Translations under genes and position numbers: made by a program
The notes under the pieces: model-generated
Databases searched by the model: none
What the model was told of the DNA's origin: nothing
The model's input: only the letters and a program-made list of their open reading frames with translations
Shown here: positions 10,059 through 19,748 of the stretch, piece after piece
Position numbering within the stretch: the stretch's first letter is position 1
Layout of the letters: each line of letters begins with the position of its first letter
Source of the DNA: Ignavibacteriae bacterium HGW-Ignavibacteriae-1
GTDB taxonomy: Bacteria; Bacteroidota; Ignavibacteria; Kapaibacteriales; UBA2268
Assembly: GCA_002839825.1 (NCBI GenBank)
Contig: PGYU01000003.1
Span: 62,001 to 126,000 of the forward strand
Reading direction: 5' to 3'
Length of the DNA stretch: 64,000 nt

Positions 10059-10140
10059 GAATAACACCGAAAAAAAATATTATGATTATATTCGCAATAA
10101 TATGAATAAGTTTTCAAAATAAAAAATAAAAGAAAACAAA

Positions 10141-12351
10141 ATGCTAAACCCGAGACAAACATTGTTCCAAAAAATATTGGTGGATAATGCAATCGCATCG
10201 CAAATTGATTACAATCGTGTAAAAGGCTCTTTGCGATTGAAAGTCATTATCATCATTGTTAGCTTGTTGCTGACATCATTGTTTTTTGTGATTCAATTAG
10301 ACCAAAAAGCATATAATATACCTGATTACAGAATGGTGGCTGGTTCTACATGGGAAGATGAACCACTAATCGCCGAATTTTCATACCCGATTTTCAAAGA
10401 AGCAACAAAATACTCCGAGGAAAGAAGACTTGCCGCCGAAGAGGCTTTGCCCGTGTTTGTGATAGATGAAGCATCGGCATTATCAAATCGTACTGCTTTG
10501 ACTGCAATTTTAGATATTCTCGAAGATATGCTGACACAGACCGTTGAAAAGCTTCCAAGTCCGATTTCGGAAAAATCACTCAGACCATTATTGGATTTAC
10601 CCCAAAAACAAAGGGAAATTCAATTCAAAGTAATTAAGCAAACCTTAGAAAAATATTTATCGGAAGCATATGACAATGGGTTTGTCAATATAGCTTTGGA
10701 TAGGATTGTAAAATCAGAAATCATGGTGCGCGTTGATAAGAATCAGTTCATAATCCTCAACAAGGTCAATTTGCTTGACAGGTCTGCTTTTATTAATAAT
10801 GCAGAGTCAATTATCAACAAAACTATCCAATCGCCTTACCGACCACTTGCTATGGAAATAGTCAACCGATTGAACGTTCCAAACTTAGTTTTTCATAGTG
10901 ATTTGACAGACCAAGCAATCGAACAAGCAATGAATTCAGTACCTCGGACAATAGGTTTTGTTCGTGCCGGAGAAGCCATCATTCATAACAAAGAAAAACT
11001 ATCAGAATTGAATATTGCCAAAATCAAGTCATACCAAAGTTCACGATTCATGACCGATGAGGATGGATATGGATTATTGTACTATATCGGCAATTTCGGA
11101 CATGCGTCAATGATTTTGTCAATCCTAATCATATATTTGCTAATACTACGTAAGAAAGTAATTACAGACAACGTCGAGCTAAGCATTTTGATGGGTTCTA
11201 TGGTTTTTATCTCATTGTTAAGTTGGCTTTCGATTGAAATCATATCCGATTTGCCATTGCAATATTTGATATTCATACCGGCAATTTCTATGCTTATTGC
11301 CATAGTGTTTGATTCGCGGACAGCATTTGTAAGCACGGTGACAATGTCGCTTTTGATGGCGGGTATCAGAGGCAATGATTACATAACAGCTACACAAATG
11401 ATTTTCGTAGGTATGCTTGCTTCCTACACAGTGCGAGATATTCAAAATCGTACACAAATGTATCAGTCAATATTTTTTATATTCATGGGATTTTTCATAT
11501 CAATACTCGTTTTTAGTGCCGAAAGCAACACCGATAACATTGATTTGTTGAAATCTATGAGTATGGCTTTGATTTGTTCGATTATGTCACCGATTATTAC
11601 TTTTGGACTGCTATTTATAATAGAACGTTTGCCAAATATTTCGACAGATTTGCAAATCAAGGAATACGACGACCCGGACCATCCATTGCTAAAGAAGTTG
11701 ACTGATATTTCGCCCGGCACATACCAACACACAATGGCAGTAGCTATGCTTGCCGAGCGTTGTGCACGCGAAATTGGAGCAAATCACTTGCTCACAAAGG
11801 TTGGCACCTATTATCATGACCTTGGCAAGATGGAAAAACCTGAATATTTCACTGAAAATCAAATAGGCATTGAAAATAAGCACGAGCAAATTTCACCTAA
11901 AAAGAGCGCCCAAATTATCATTGACCACGTTGCCGCCGGAATTGAATTGGCGCGTCAGTATAAATTGCCGCAAAGAATCATAGATTTTATCCCGATGCAC
12001 CATGGCACTACACTTGTCAAACATTTTTATGCCCAAGCTTTGGAGATGAATCCTGATAAGGAAATTAACGAAAGCGATTTCCGCTATCCGGGTCCAAAGC
12101 CCAGAACAAAAGAAACGGCAATATTAATGATTTGCGATAGTGCAGAAGCTATCTCGCGGATTGAATCAAAATCACTTGAAGAAATCGAAACTATCATAGA
12201 GAGAAATATCCAAGACAGAATCCTCGACGGACAGTTTGACGAATGTAACATTACGATTAGCGATTTGAATAAAATCAAAACAGTGATTGCGAAAAGTCTA
12301 ATCGGCATGGGTCACAAACGTGTATCATACAAAGAGATTCCGAAAAAATAA
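10141..12351 (+). CDS. 7TM HD-domain cyclic-di-AMP phosphodiesterase (PgpH family)
   Basis: The 736-residue architecture is that of PgpH: a short N-terminal cytoplasmic segment, one transmembrane helix near residues 40-58, an extracytoplasmic 7TMR-HDED domain to about residue 310, seven membrane helices to about 500, then a cytoplasmic HD hydrolase. In the HD domain the metal-binding H-HD set is visible (PGTYQHTMAVAMLAE and YHDLGKMEKPEYF near residue 557), followed by the distal His residues (DHVAAG, PMHHGTT). PgpH enzymes cleave the second messenger c-di-AMP. The stop codon directly abuts the ATG of xerD. The nucleotide specificity is inferred from family. Confidence 0.9.
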   Translation: MLNPRQTLFQKILVDNAIASQIDYNRVKGSLRLKVIIIIVSLLLTSLFFVIQLDQKAYNIPDYRMVAGSTWEDEPLIAEFSYPIFKEATKYSEERRLAAEEALPVFVIDEASALSNRTALTAILDILEDMLTQTVEKLPSPISEKSLRPLLDLPQKQREIQFKVIKQTLEKYLSEAYDNGFVNIALDRIVKSEIMVRVDKNQFIILNKVNLLDRSAFINNAESIINKTIQSPYRPLAMEIVNRLNVPNLVFHSDLTDQAIEQAMNSVPRTIGFVRAGEAIIHNKEKLSELNIAKIKSYQSSRFMTDEDGYGLLYYIGNFGHASMILSILIIYLLILRKKVITDNVELSILMGSMVFISLLSWLSIEIISDLPLQYLIFIPAISMLIAIVFDSRTAFVSTVTMSLLMAGIRGNDYITATQMIFVGMLASYTVRDIQNRTQMYQSIFFIFMGFFISILVFSAESNTDNIDLLKSMSMALICSIMSPIITFGLLFIIERLPNISTDLQIKEYDDPDHPLLKKLTDISPGTYQHTMAVAMLAERCAREIGANHLLTKVGTYYHDLGKMEKPEYFTENQIGIENKHEQISPKKSAQIIIDHVAAGIELARQYKLPQRIIDFIPMHHGTTLVKHFYAQALEMNPDKEINESDFRYPGPKPRTKETAILMICDSAEAISRIESKSLEEIETIIERNIQDRILDGQFDECNITISDLNKIKTVIAKSLIGMGHKRVSYKEIPKK

Positions 12352-13263
12352 ATGGAAACGATTAACAGAAATTTTCTGAAGTTGATAAATTCATTTGTTC
12401 AATTTTTGAGTTTGGAAAAGGGGCTCGCTGACAACACCAAGCATTCATATTTGCATGACGTGCGCAGTTTTGCGTCATATTTGCAATCCGAAAGCATAGA
12501 GGCATTTGCTGATGCACAAGCAATCAATGTTGAAAATTTCTTAGCTCAATTGACTTCAATGGGTCTGGCAACGTCCAGCCGTGCACGATATTTGTCCTCA
12601 ATTAGGGCATTATACAAATATTTGGTCTCGGTAAATAAAGCTAAAGATGATATAACCGAAACCATCGAACAAGCAAAATCCGGCAGGAAATTGCCCGAAA
12701 CACTGACTATTGATGACATCAACAAAATCTTAGACCAACCTGACACAGCTTCACTTGCCGGAATAAGAGACAGAGCCATGTTTGAGACAATGTACGCTTG
12801 CGGGTTGAGAGTATCGGAATTAATCGGGCTAACGAAACGCGATATTTTGGAAGAATCTGAAATTGTGCGCGTCTTTGGCAAAGGGTCGAAAGAGCGAATT
12901 GTGCCTATTGGACAATCGGCACTTGAATGGATTGCTCGATATATGGGTGAAGCAAGGTCGCAGTTTTATGTTCCGAACAAATCTCACGACTTCTTATTCC
13001 TGAATCAGCGTGGTTCGCCGCTATCTCGGATGGGAATATGGAAATTATTGGCAAAATATTCGGCTATGGCTGGGATTAGCGTCAAAGTTCATCCGCATAT
13101 TTTCAGACATTCATTCGCTACACATCTGCTCGAAGGTGGCGCCGATTTGAGAGCCGTCCAAGAAATGCTCGGGCATTCGGACATATCAACTACGCAGATT
13201 TATACTCATTTGGATAGAGAATTCATCAAAGAAGTTCATCGCACGTTTCATCCGCGAGCATGA
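12352..13263 (+). CDS. xerD: tyrosine recombinase XerC/XerD
   Basis: A 303-residue site-specific recombinase that resolves chromosome dimers at dif as a heterotetramer with its partner. An N-terminal SAM-like core-binding domain (SLEKGLADNTKHSYLHDV) precedes the catalytic domain with all active-site residues: Arg in CGLRVSEL (near 150), Lys in FGKGSKER, His and Arg in HPHIFRHSFATHLL, His in MLGHSDI and the Tyr nucleophile in TQIYTHLD. It begins on the base after the pgpH-like stop and ends on the base before the stop of the convergent ABC-F gene. No integron or phage context is present, so a housekeeping Xer role is likely; XerC versus XerD is not certain. Confidence 0.92.
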   Translation: METINRNFLKLINSFVQFLSLEKGLADNTKHSYLHDVRSFASYLQSESIEAFADAQAINVENFLAQLTSMGLATSSRARYLSSIRALYKYLVSVNKAKDDITETIEQAKSGRKLPETLTIDDINKILDQPDTASLAGIRDRAMFETMYACGLRVSELIGLTKRDILEESEIVRVFGKGSKERIVPIGQSALEWIARYMGEARSQFYVPNKSHDFLFLNQRGSPLSRMGIWKLLAKYSAMAGISVKVHPHIFRHSFATHLLEGGADLRAVQEMLGHSDISTTQIYTHLDREFIKEVHRTFHPRA

Positions 13264-15156
13264 TTAGCCAATGCTTTCGGAAAGTTCCATCCAGCGTTCG
13301 GTTTTTTCGTCAATCAAATTTTGCAATTCTTCAATCTTAGAAGATATATTTTCGATTTGCTTATAGTCTTTGCCATCATGATTATTCATTTGCTTCTGAT
13401 TGTCATCTAATTCATTTTCCAACGCTGAAATTTCCTCTTCGAGCATATCAAATTCCCTTTGCTCCTTGTACGAGAGCTTTTTGCGAACTTTGTCGGCATC
13501 TTTGATTCTTGTATCAGTTTTGACTTGCGATTGACTTGCCAACTGCCTTCTGAGAGATTCTTCCTTTTCCTTTTGCTCGAGATAGTAAGAATAATTTCCG
13601 GGATATTCCTTAATTGTGCCGTCGGGACGGAAAACCCAAACAAATTCTACCATACGGTCAATGAATGCTCTATCGTGTGAAACGATAATCAAAACACCGT
13701 AAAAATCATCAAAATATGTTTCAATCGCATTCAATGTTTCAATATCGAAATCATTTGTGGGCTCGTCGAGCAAAATCACATTCGGATTAGCCATAAACAT
13801 ACGCAAGAGTGCCAATCGGCGACGTTCACCACCGGATAATGTCGAAATTTGAGCAAAATGCTGATATGGCGGAAACAGGAAACGCTCGAGCAATTCTTTA
13901 GCTGTTATAAAGCGGTCTCGTCCAACTCCGACATCAATAAATTCGGCTATTTCTCGCAATGAATTGATAACAGTTTGGTCGTCTTTCAAATCATCAATTT
14001 CTTGCTTGAAGTACCCGACTTTGGCACTTGCTCCGAGTTCGAAGCTACCGTCATCGGTTTGGATTTTTCCGGCTAAAAGATTGAGCAAAGTTGATTTGCC
14101 ACAGCCGTTGGGTCCTATGATTCCGATACGGTCTTTGGGTTTCGCCATGTATGTGAAATTGCTGAATAGCTTGACACCGGCAATGGATTTGGCTACGTAA
14201 TGGGCTTCGATGATTGTATTACCCAAGAAAGTTTTGCCCAATTCGATTTTGATTTTTTTATCTTTCGATTTAATCGAGCTTTTTTTAAGTTCATCTATCC
14301 AATCAATGCGACTTTTTTGCTTAGTGCGGCGAGCTTTGGCTCCTTTTTGCAACCAAGCAAGTTCATTGCGGAGTTTTGACAAATTATGTTCTAAAGTGGA
14401 AGATTGAGTTTGGGCATAGATTTCTTTCTGTTCTAGATATTTCTCGTAATTGCCCTCATAGGTGAAAATTTTCCTGTCGTTGATTTCGAGAATACTCTCG
14501 GAAACTGCATCGAGAAAGTATCTATCATGGGTTACGAAAATCAATGATATTGGCATAGATTGCAAATAGTCTTGCAACCATTGAATTGTATCTACATCAA
14601 GGTGGTTTGTGGGTTCGTCCAATAAGAGCAAATCGGGGCGTGACATCAAAACGTACGCCAAAGCGACTCGTTTCTTTTGCCCACCGGACAAAGTATGAAC
14701 AATAGCTTCGTGATTTGTGATGCCGAGCATTCCCAGATATTTCTTAGCTTCGAGTTCGTGATTCCAGCCGTTCAATGAATCGAGTGTATGATTGATTTCG
14801 GAAAATCGAGCCGATTCATTATCAGTCAAATCGGGCTTGTGCGAGTATTTGTGATGTTCGTCAATCAAATTATTTATTTGCTCATTGCCTTTCATCACAA
14901 ATTCAAGTGCTGAATCAAAGGAATCAAATTCGGAATTTTGGTCAAGATACATCAATTTTGTGTTGTTGTTCACAACTACAGAGCCTGAATCAGGGTTTTC
15001 AATACCGGAAATGATTTTAAGCAAAGTAGATTTCCCGGCACCATTTTTTCCGATGATGCCGACTTTATCACCTTGGTTCATTCCAAAAGAAATCGAATCA
15101 AAAAGGACTTTGTCCTTAAATGATTTTGATATATCGCTGCAAGATAGTATATTCAT
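13264..15156 (-). CDS. ABC-F family ATPase (Uup-like)
   Basis: ABC-F proteins are soluble twin ATPases that act on the ribosome. The 630 residues contain two nucleotide-binding domains: Walker A GKNGAGKST and signature LSGGQKKR with Walker B LLLLDEPTNHLD in the first, and GPNGCGKST, LSGGERRR and VILLDEPTNDFD in the second. Between them is the linker (ARRTKQKSRIDWIDEL) and at the end a basic coiled coil (KKLSYKEQREFDMLEEEI), the arrangement of Uup. No transmembrane helices. The olsF-like gene downstream begins its stop codon on the adjacent base, so the two are probably co-transcribed with the order acyltransferases first. Confidence 0.93.
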   Translation of the reverse strand: MNILSCSDISKSFKDKVLFDSISFGMNQGDKVGIIGKNGAGKSTLLKIISGIENPDSGSVVVNNNTKLMYLDQNSEFDSFDSALEFVMKGNEQINNLIDEHHKYSHKPDLTDNESARFSEINHTLDSLNGWNHELEAKKYLGMLGITNHEAIVHTLSGGQKKRVALAYVLMSRPDLLLLDEPTNHLDVDTIQWLQDYLQSMPISLIFVTHDRYFLDAVSESILEINDRKIFTYEGNYEKYLEQKEIYAQTQSSTLEHNLSKLRNELAWLQKGAKARRTKQKSRIDWIDELKKSSIKSKDKKIKIELGKTFLGNTIIEAHYVAKSIAGVKLFSNFTYMAKPKDRIGIIGPNGCGKSTLLNLLAGKIQTDDGSFELGASAKVGYFKQEIDDLKDDQTVINSLREIAEFIDVGVGRDRFITAKELLERFLFPPYQHFAQISTLSGGERRRLALLRMFMANPNVILLDEPTNDFDIETLNAIETYFDDFYGVLIIVSHDRAFIDRMVEFVWVFRPDGTIKEYPGNYSYYLEQKEKEESLRRQLASQSQVKTDTRIKDADKVRKKLSYKEQREFDMLEEEISALENELDDNQKQMNNHDGKDYKQIENISSKIEELQNLIDEKTERWMELSESIG

Positions 15157-16890
15157 TTATTTTTTTATAAAACTTTTTTGGTTGTAAAGACGCTTCTTTG
15201 CCTCTTCTTTCATCATAGTCAAATCGAGGACAATCAGCCCATCAATTGAATTGTTGAAATTGACATTAACGCACCAATTGATAATTTTTGCACCGCCGTA
15301 TTCGCACAATTCGGTATAACGACGTAATAAAATCGGAACTGATAAATTCATGATGCGAAGTGCATTTTTAAGGTTTTTGAAATCATCGGCATAATTATCG
15401 GCATTCAAAATGGCTTCAATTTCTTGTATAATGTTATCGGACAAATCGTATTCATAAATTGGAGTAGCCCAGTCGGGATTGCCACCATACCATTTTCTGT
15501 AATATGATGTGATTAGTCCCTTGGCAAATCCGGAATATGAATCGCTGATGGATACTGCTCCCCAAGCATATCTGATTTCCGGGTTTCTGACAATGAAAGC
15601 CACCATTCCCTGCCAAATCAAGTCGAGTGCGTTGCTATTCCAATACTTTTGTTGGATGAAACTCCTGCCAACTTCGATAGATTGGCTCAGAAAGGCATCT
15701 GTACCTTCGTTCAGACTAAAAAGGGAACTATTGTATAGTCCTTTTTTGCCGAATTTTTCGATTATCTCCGACCCTATACCGAGTCTGTACGAACCTACGA
15801 TATCTAAATTTTCGTCATCCCAAAGGATAATGTGTTTGTAGAAAAAATCGTAGATGTCCATATCGCAAATTTTGCCTGTGCCTTCGCCAACTTTTCGGAA
15901 AGTGAGCTCCCGCAATCGCGAAATCTCCTTCATAACATTGTGGGCTTTGGAATAGTCAACAAGATAGATTCGCTTATCATCGAACGTTGAGCCGAGTAAT
16001 TCACTGTTTTTGAGCTCTTTTTCAACAAGACCGCGTTCAACAGGATGAATCACAGTCTTGTCGGTCTTAAAATTTCCGACTTTGCCTGCCCCCAACTTGT
16101 AAGTATGTTGGAGTAAAAGTTTTGCCAGCACCTTTGGTTTTAGCGAAGTGAATGTTTTCGACGGTATAAGCTCGCCTACAATTATCGAAATAGCTTTGCG
16201 GCGATGACGAAAAAGTTCGCCCGGAAGCATCAACATGCCAAGCCTATCATGGATAAGTGCAGAAAAATAAAACAGCATCGTATTTCTGCCTTTGATAAAA
16301 ATCGGGAGAATTGGCGCGGACATTTTTGTGCTAAATTTTGTAGCTCCATTGTACCATTTCCTGTCGCGAATGCCTTTAATAGTCAATCGAGACACTTTTC
16401 CTGCCGGAAAAATAATGATAGCTTCTTCGTTCAAAAGTGCCTGTTCTATAGTGGCAATTTGAGTTCTCTGGCTTGAGATGGAGTAAATATCCAATGGAAG
16501 GAAAACATCGCTCAAATTTTCAACTTTCATCAACAAATCATTGGCGACAATCCGTGCATCGGGTCGTACTTCGCGAATAGCTTTTACGAGTGCAAGACCG
16601 TCCAATCCACCAAGCGGATGATTGGAAATAATGACAAGTCTTCCTTCTGCGGGGATTTTATTCTTGTCGCGCTCCGACATTATATAGCTAAAACCTAAGG
16701 TATCGAACAAGGAATTTATGAAATCTAAGCCGAAATTATTTTGATTATTGCGGATAAATTCGTTGATTTCCTTGAGTTTCAGTAATTTTGTCAGGGCGAA
16801 TAAGATCAACTGATTGACAATAGGCGGTTTCTTCTCAAAAAACTCCGGAGCCTTTGATTCAATCAATTGCTTTATATCAATTTCTTTCAC
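15157..16890 (-). CDS. bifunctional PlsC-like + GNAT acyltransferase (OlsF-like), copy B
   Basis: A 577-residue fusion. Residues about 75-280 form a lysophospholipid acyltransferase-like domain with SNHPLGGLDG in place of the usual NHX4D box and FPAGKVSRLT as the second motif. The second half, about 290-520, is a GNAT N-acyltransferase-like domain of the ornithine-lipid/hemolysin type (RELTFRKVGEGTGK, GSYRLGIG, SIEVGRSFIQQKYW). This order matches OlsF, where the C-terminal half N-acylates an amino acid and the N-terminal half adds the second acyl chain, giving ornithine- or glycine-type aminolipids. It starts with GTG, aligned with the ATG of its upstream paralogue. The head-group amino acid cannot be read from sequence. 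Confidence 0.82.
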   Translation of the reverse strand: MKEIDIKQLIESKAPEFFEKKPPIVNQLILFALTKLLKLKEINEFIRNNQNNFGLDFINSLFDTLGFSYIMSERDKNKIPAEGRLVIISNHPLGGLDGLALVKAIREVRPDARIVANDLLMKVENLSDVFLPLDIYSISSQRTQIATIEQALLNEEAIIIFPAGKVSRLTIKGIRDRKWYNGATKFSTKMSAPILPIFIKGRNTMLFYFSALIHDRLGMLMLPGELFRHRRKAISIIVGELIPSKTFTSLKPKVLAKLLLQHTYKLGAGKVGNFKTDKTVIHPVERGLVEKELKNSELLGSTFDDKRIYLVDYSKAHNVMKEISRLRELTFRKVGEGTGKICDMDIYDFFYKHIILWDDENLDIVGSYRLGIGSEIIEKFGKKGLYNSSLFSLNEGTDAFLSQSIEVGRSFIQQKYWNSNALDLIWQGMVAFIVRNPEIRYAWGAVSISDSYSGFAKGLITSYYRKWYGGNPDWATPIYEYDLSDNIIQEIEAILNADNYADDFKNLKNALRIMNLSVPILLRRYTELCEYGGAKIINWCVNVNFNNSIDGLIVLDLTMMKEEAKKRLYNQKSFIKK

Positions 16891-17058
16891 TTAATTTGAT
16901 TTCGTTTTTATCAATAAAAAACTTGTGTATAATAATCATTGTTTTAGGATTATGATACATTGTAAAAACTATAAACGCATAAAAGGATGGAAACTTGTTT
17001 ATTACATTTGAATCCAATATAATCGAGCTTGTCGTAACTGATGATAGCAAGATTAAGA

Positions 17059-18822
17059 CTACCCTGCCATTTCCAACACTTTGCCGGTAGAATTGTTCAC
17101 GAAACTTTTTTGGTTGTAGTAGCGTTTCTTTGCATCTTCTTTCAGCGTTGTCATATCCAATATTATCAAGCCATCTATGGAATTGTTGAAATTCACATCA
17201 ATGCACCAACTTACAAACCAAGAGCCGCCGTATTCGCATAGTTCGGTGTAGCGTCTGAACAAAACGGGCACAGAAAAATTCAAATTCTTCAGTGCTTGCT
17301 TTAGGTTTTTGAAATCATCAACATGATTATTAGCAGTCAGTACAGATGCGATTTCACTCAGATATTTTTCAGGAGTGGAATATTCATAGACAGGTTCAGC
17401 CCATGATTTTTCGCCACCGTACCACTTTTTGTAGTAGCCGATAATCAGTCCTTTAGCCAAATCCGAATAAGAATCACTAATCGAAACTGCACCCCAGAGA
17501 TACTTTATTTCGGGGCGGCGAATAAGAAAGGCTCCAATTCCCTGCCAAATATAGTCCAAGGCGTTGCTTTTCCAATATTTTTGTTGGATGAAACTTCTGC
17601 CAACTTCGATTGATTGAGTTAAAATTTCATCAAAACCCTCATTTAGAGCAAATTGGGAACTGTTGTATAGCCCGTTTTTACCAAATTGCTTGAGAATTTC
17701 GGAAGTGATGCCAAGTCTGTACGAACCAACAATATCCAAAGTCTCTTCATCCCAAAGTACGATATGCTTATAATACAAATCATAAATATCCATATCATAA
17801 GTTTTGCCTGTGCCCTCGCCCACTTTCCTGAAAGTCACTTCACGCAACCTTGAAATTTCTTTCAGCACATTATTCGCGTGAGCATAGTCAACGAGATAAA
17901 TTTTCTTTCCATCGAAAGTATGGCCGAGTAGTTCATTGTTTTGGAGCTCTTTTTTGATTAATCGAGTATCAATTGGGTGTATGACTGTCTTTTCGGTCAC
18001 AAAATTTCCGTTTTTGTTTGCACCAATCTTATAAGTATGCTGCAACAGCAACTTTGCTTGAACTTTTGGTTTGAGCGATTTAAAGGAATTGGCAGGAATC
18101 AAATCCCCAACAATCAATGTGATGACTTTGTCTTTATGACGGAATAATTCGCTTGGCAACATGAACATGCCAAGCATATCGTGGAGGAATGCCGAGAAAT
18201 AGAATAAGAGGGTATTTCTGCCATGTATAAAAATCGGAAGTATAGGTGCGGACATTTTCGTACTGAATTTGGTGGCGCCATTTTGCCATTTCAAATCACG
18301 AATCCCTTGCATTGTCAGGCGAGATACTTTGCCCGAAGGGAAGATTATCACGGCTTCTTCATTCAATAATGCTTGTTCGATAGCTGCAATTTGGGATTTC
18401 TGCCCCGAAATTGAATATATATCTAAGGGTAGGAAGACCTCCGAGAGATTTTCGACTTTCATTAGCAAATCATTAGCAACGATGCGGACATCGGGGCGAA
18501 TTTCTTGCACAGCTTTGACAAGCGCTAAACCATCTAATCCGCCTAGAGGGTGATTGGCAACGATAATTACTTTGCCTTCGGCAGGGATTTTTCGTTTGTC
18601 TCGGTCGGAAATGCTATAGCTGAACCCCAAAGTATCAAACAAACGACTAATGAATTCAATACCATGAACACTGTGATTTTCGCGTATAAATTTATTTATT
18701 TCATTCAATTTCAAGAACTTCGCCAATGCAAACAGTATAAATTTGTTCACAAAAGCAGCTTTCTTTTCAAAGAAGTCTGATGACTTTGATTCTATCAATT
18801 GCTTTATATCAATTTCTTTCAT
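17059..18822 (-). CDS. bifunctional PlsC-like + GNAT acyltransferase (OlsF-like), copy A
   Basis: Tandem paralogue of the gene at 15157-16890, by eye about two-thirds identical over its full length. It has the same ANHPLGGLDG and FPSGKVSRLT motifs in the first half and REVTFRKVGEGTGK, GSYRLGIT and SIEVGRSFIQQKYW in the second. I use the ATG at 18822 because its N-terminus (MKEIDIKQLIES) is identical to that of the copy; an in-frame ATG 16 codons upstream is less likely. It differs by a short C-terminal extension (STGKVLEMAG). A 168-base gap with no recognisable element separates the copies. Likely membrane-associated aminolipid synthase. Confidence 0.82.
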   Translation of the reverse strand: MKEIDIKQLIESKSSDFFEKKAAFVNKFILFALAKFLKLNEINKFIRENHSVHGIEFISRLFDTLGFSYSISDRDKRKIPAEGKVIIVANHPLGGLDGLALVKAVQEIRPDVRIVANDLLMKVENLSEVFLPLDIYSISGQKSQIAAIEQALLNEEAVIIFPSGKVSRLTMQGIRDLKWQNGATKFSTKMSAPILPIFIHGRNTLLFYFSAFLHDMLGMFMLPSELFRHKDKVITLIVGDLIPANSFKSLKPKVQAKLLLQHTYKIGANKNGNFVTEKTVIHPIDTRLIKKELQNNELLGHTFDGKKIYLVDYAHANNVLKEISRLREVTFRKVGEGTGKTYDMDIYDLYYKHIVLWDEETLDIVGSYRLGITSEILKQFGKNGLYNSSQFALNEGFDEILTQSIEVGRSFIQQKYWKSNALDYIWQGIGAFLIRRPEIKYLWGAVSISDSYSDLAKGLIIGYYKKWYGGEKSWAEPVYEYSTPEKYLSEIASVLTANNHVDDFKNLKQALKNLNFSVPVLFRRYTELCEYGGSWFVSWCIDVNFNNSIDGLIILDMTTLKEDAKKRYYNQKSFVNNSTGKVLEMAG

Positions 18823-18916
18823 TAAATTTGAATTTAGTTTTAACACAAAATATTTAGCCAATTTAAACAAAGTTATTCAAATATAAAAGCAGTTTTATGT
18901 TAATTTGGAGCCCAAA

Positions 18917-19675
18917 ATGTTAAGCCATCGTAAATTTTGTGAATTGGCATTTGTCCTATTGCTCGCATTCACAGTTTCATCATACGGACAAGCGGATAAG
19001 CAAATTAACAAATCCTATTTTGGATTTTTCTTGAGTGGGGGCATTGGATTTCACGATACAGAAACAAAGGCTTTATTTGGACCACCATCATGTTGTAATG
19101 AAAATTTGGGTGAGTCGGGTCTGTATATTGGCTATGGGGCTGAGTATATTTACAATTTTTCAAGTAAGATGAGTTTTACATTCAGTACGGGTTTTGAAAA
19201 ATACAAAGTGGATTTCATGAGTCCCGAGAAAATGATTTTGAATATTGATGGTGAACCAATCGAGGGCTTGTTCAATCATAATACTGCATTTGATATAAAT
19301 TTTTTAGCTGTTCAAATGGGACTCATGTACGAATTTTACCACGATTTTCTGGTATCAGTACAATTAGGTTCGATTTTTCACTTATCAAATTCTATCACAC
19401 AATACGAAGAACTCAAAGAACCTGACGACAGAGGCGTATTTCCGGATTCGGGCACTAGAGTCAGAAACAGGAGATCGGGCGAGATAATCAATATTTCCAC
19501 TTTCATCCCCACGGGTGAATTGGCAATACACAAACGACTTCCTTTGAGCATGAACAGCACTTCGTTTTTGCAAATTTCCGGCTCTGTCAACTATGTACCA
19601 TTTGAAATTGTCGAGAACACCGAATGGACAATTCTGACATTTAAACTAAAAGCATCATTTTATTTTCCTATCTAA
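18917..19675 (+). CDS. outer-membrane beta-barrel protein, function unknown
   Basis: A 252-residue protein with a signal peptide (KFCELAFVLLLAFTVSSYGQ) and barrel-like strands (GFFLSGGIGF, GLYIGYGAEYIYNF, LTFKLKASFYFPI) ending in an aromatic-rich final strand. A Cys pair (PSCCNE) near residue 60 may form an extracellular disulfide. The ATG at 18917 is preferred over a TTG four codons upstream because GGAG lies six bases before it. It diverges from the OlsF-like pair. No function is evident. Confidence 0.75.
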   Translation: MLSHRKFCELAFVLLLAFTVSSYGQADKQINKSYFGFFLSGGIGFHDTETKALFGPPSCCNENLGESGLYIGYGAEYIYNFSSKMSFTFSTGFEKYKVDFMSPEKMILNIDGEPIEGLFNHNTAFDINFLAVQMGLMYEFYHDFLVSVQLGSIFHLSNSITQYEELKEPDDRGVFPDSGTRVRNRRSGEIINISTFIPTGELAIHKRLPLSMNSTSFLQISGSVNYVPFEIVENTEWTILTFKLKASFYFPI

Positions 19676-19748
19676 AGTCATTTTTTTCATTGTCAATAGT
19701 TTGCTAACCCTTAAGTTTGAATAGTAGCACAAGACAAAATCCGAGAAA

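Noticed and set aside
12352..13263. Integrase of a mobile element
   Set aside because: No flanking repeats, attachment site, tRNA or phage genes; motifs and length fit housekeeping Xer.
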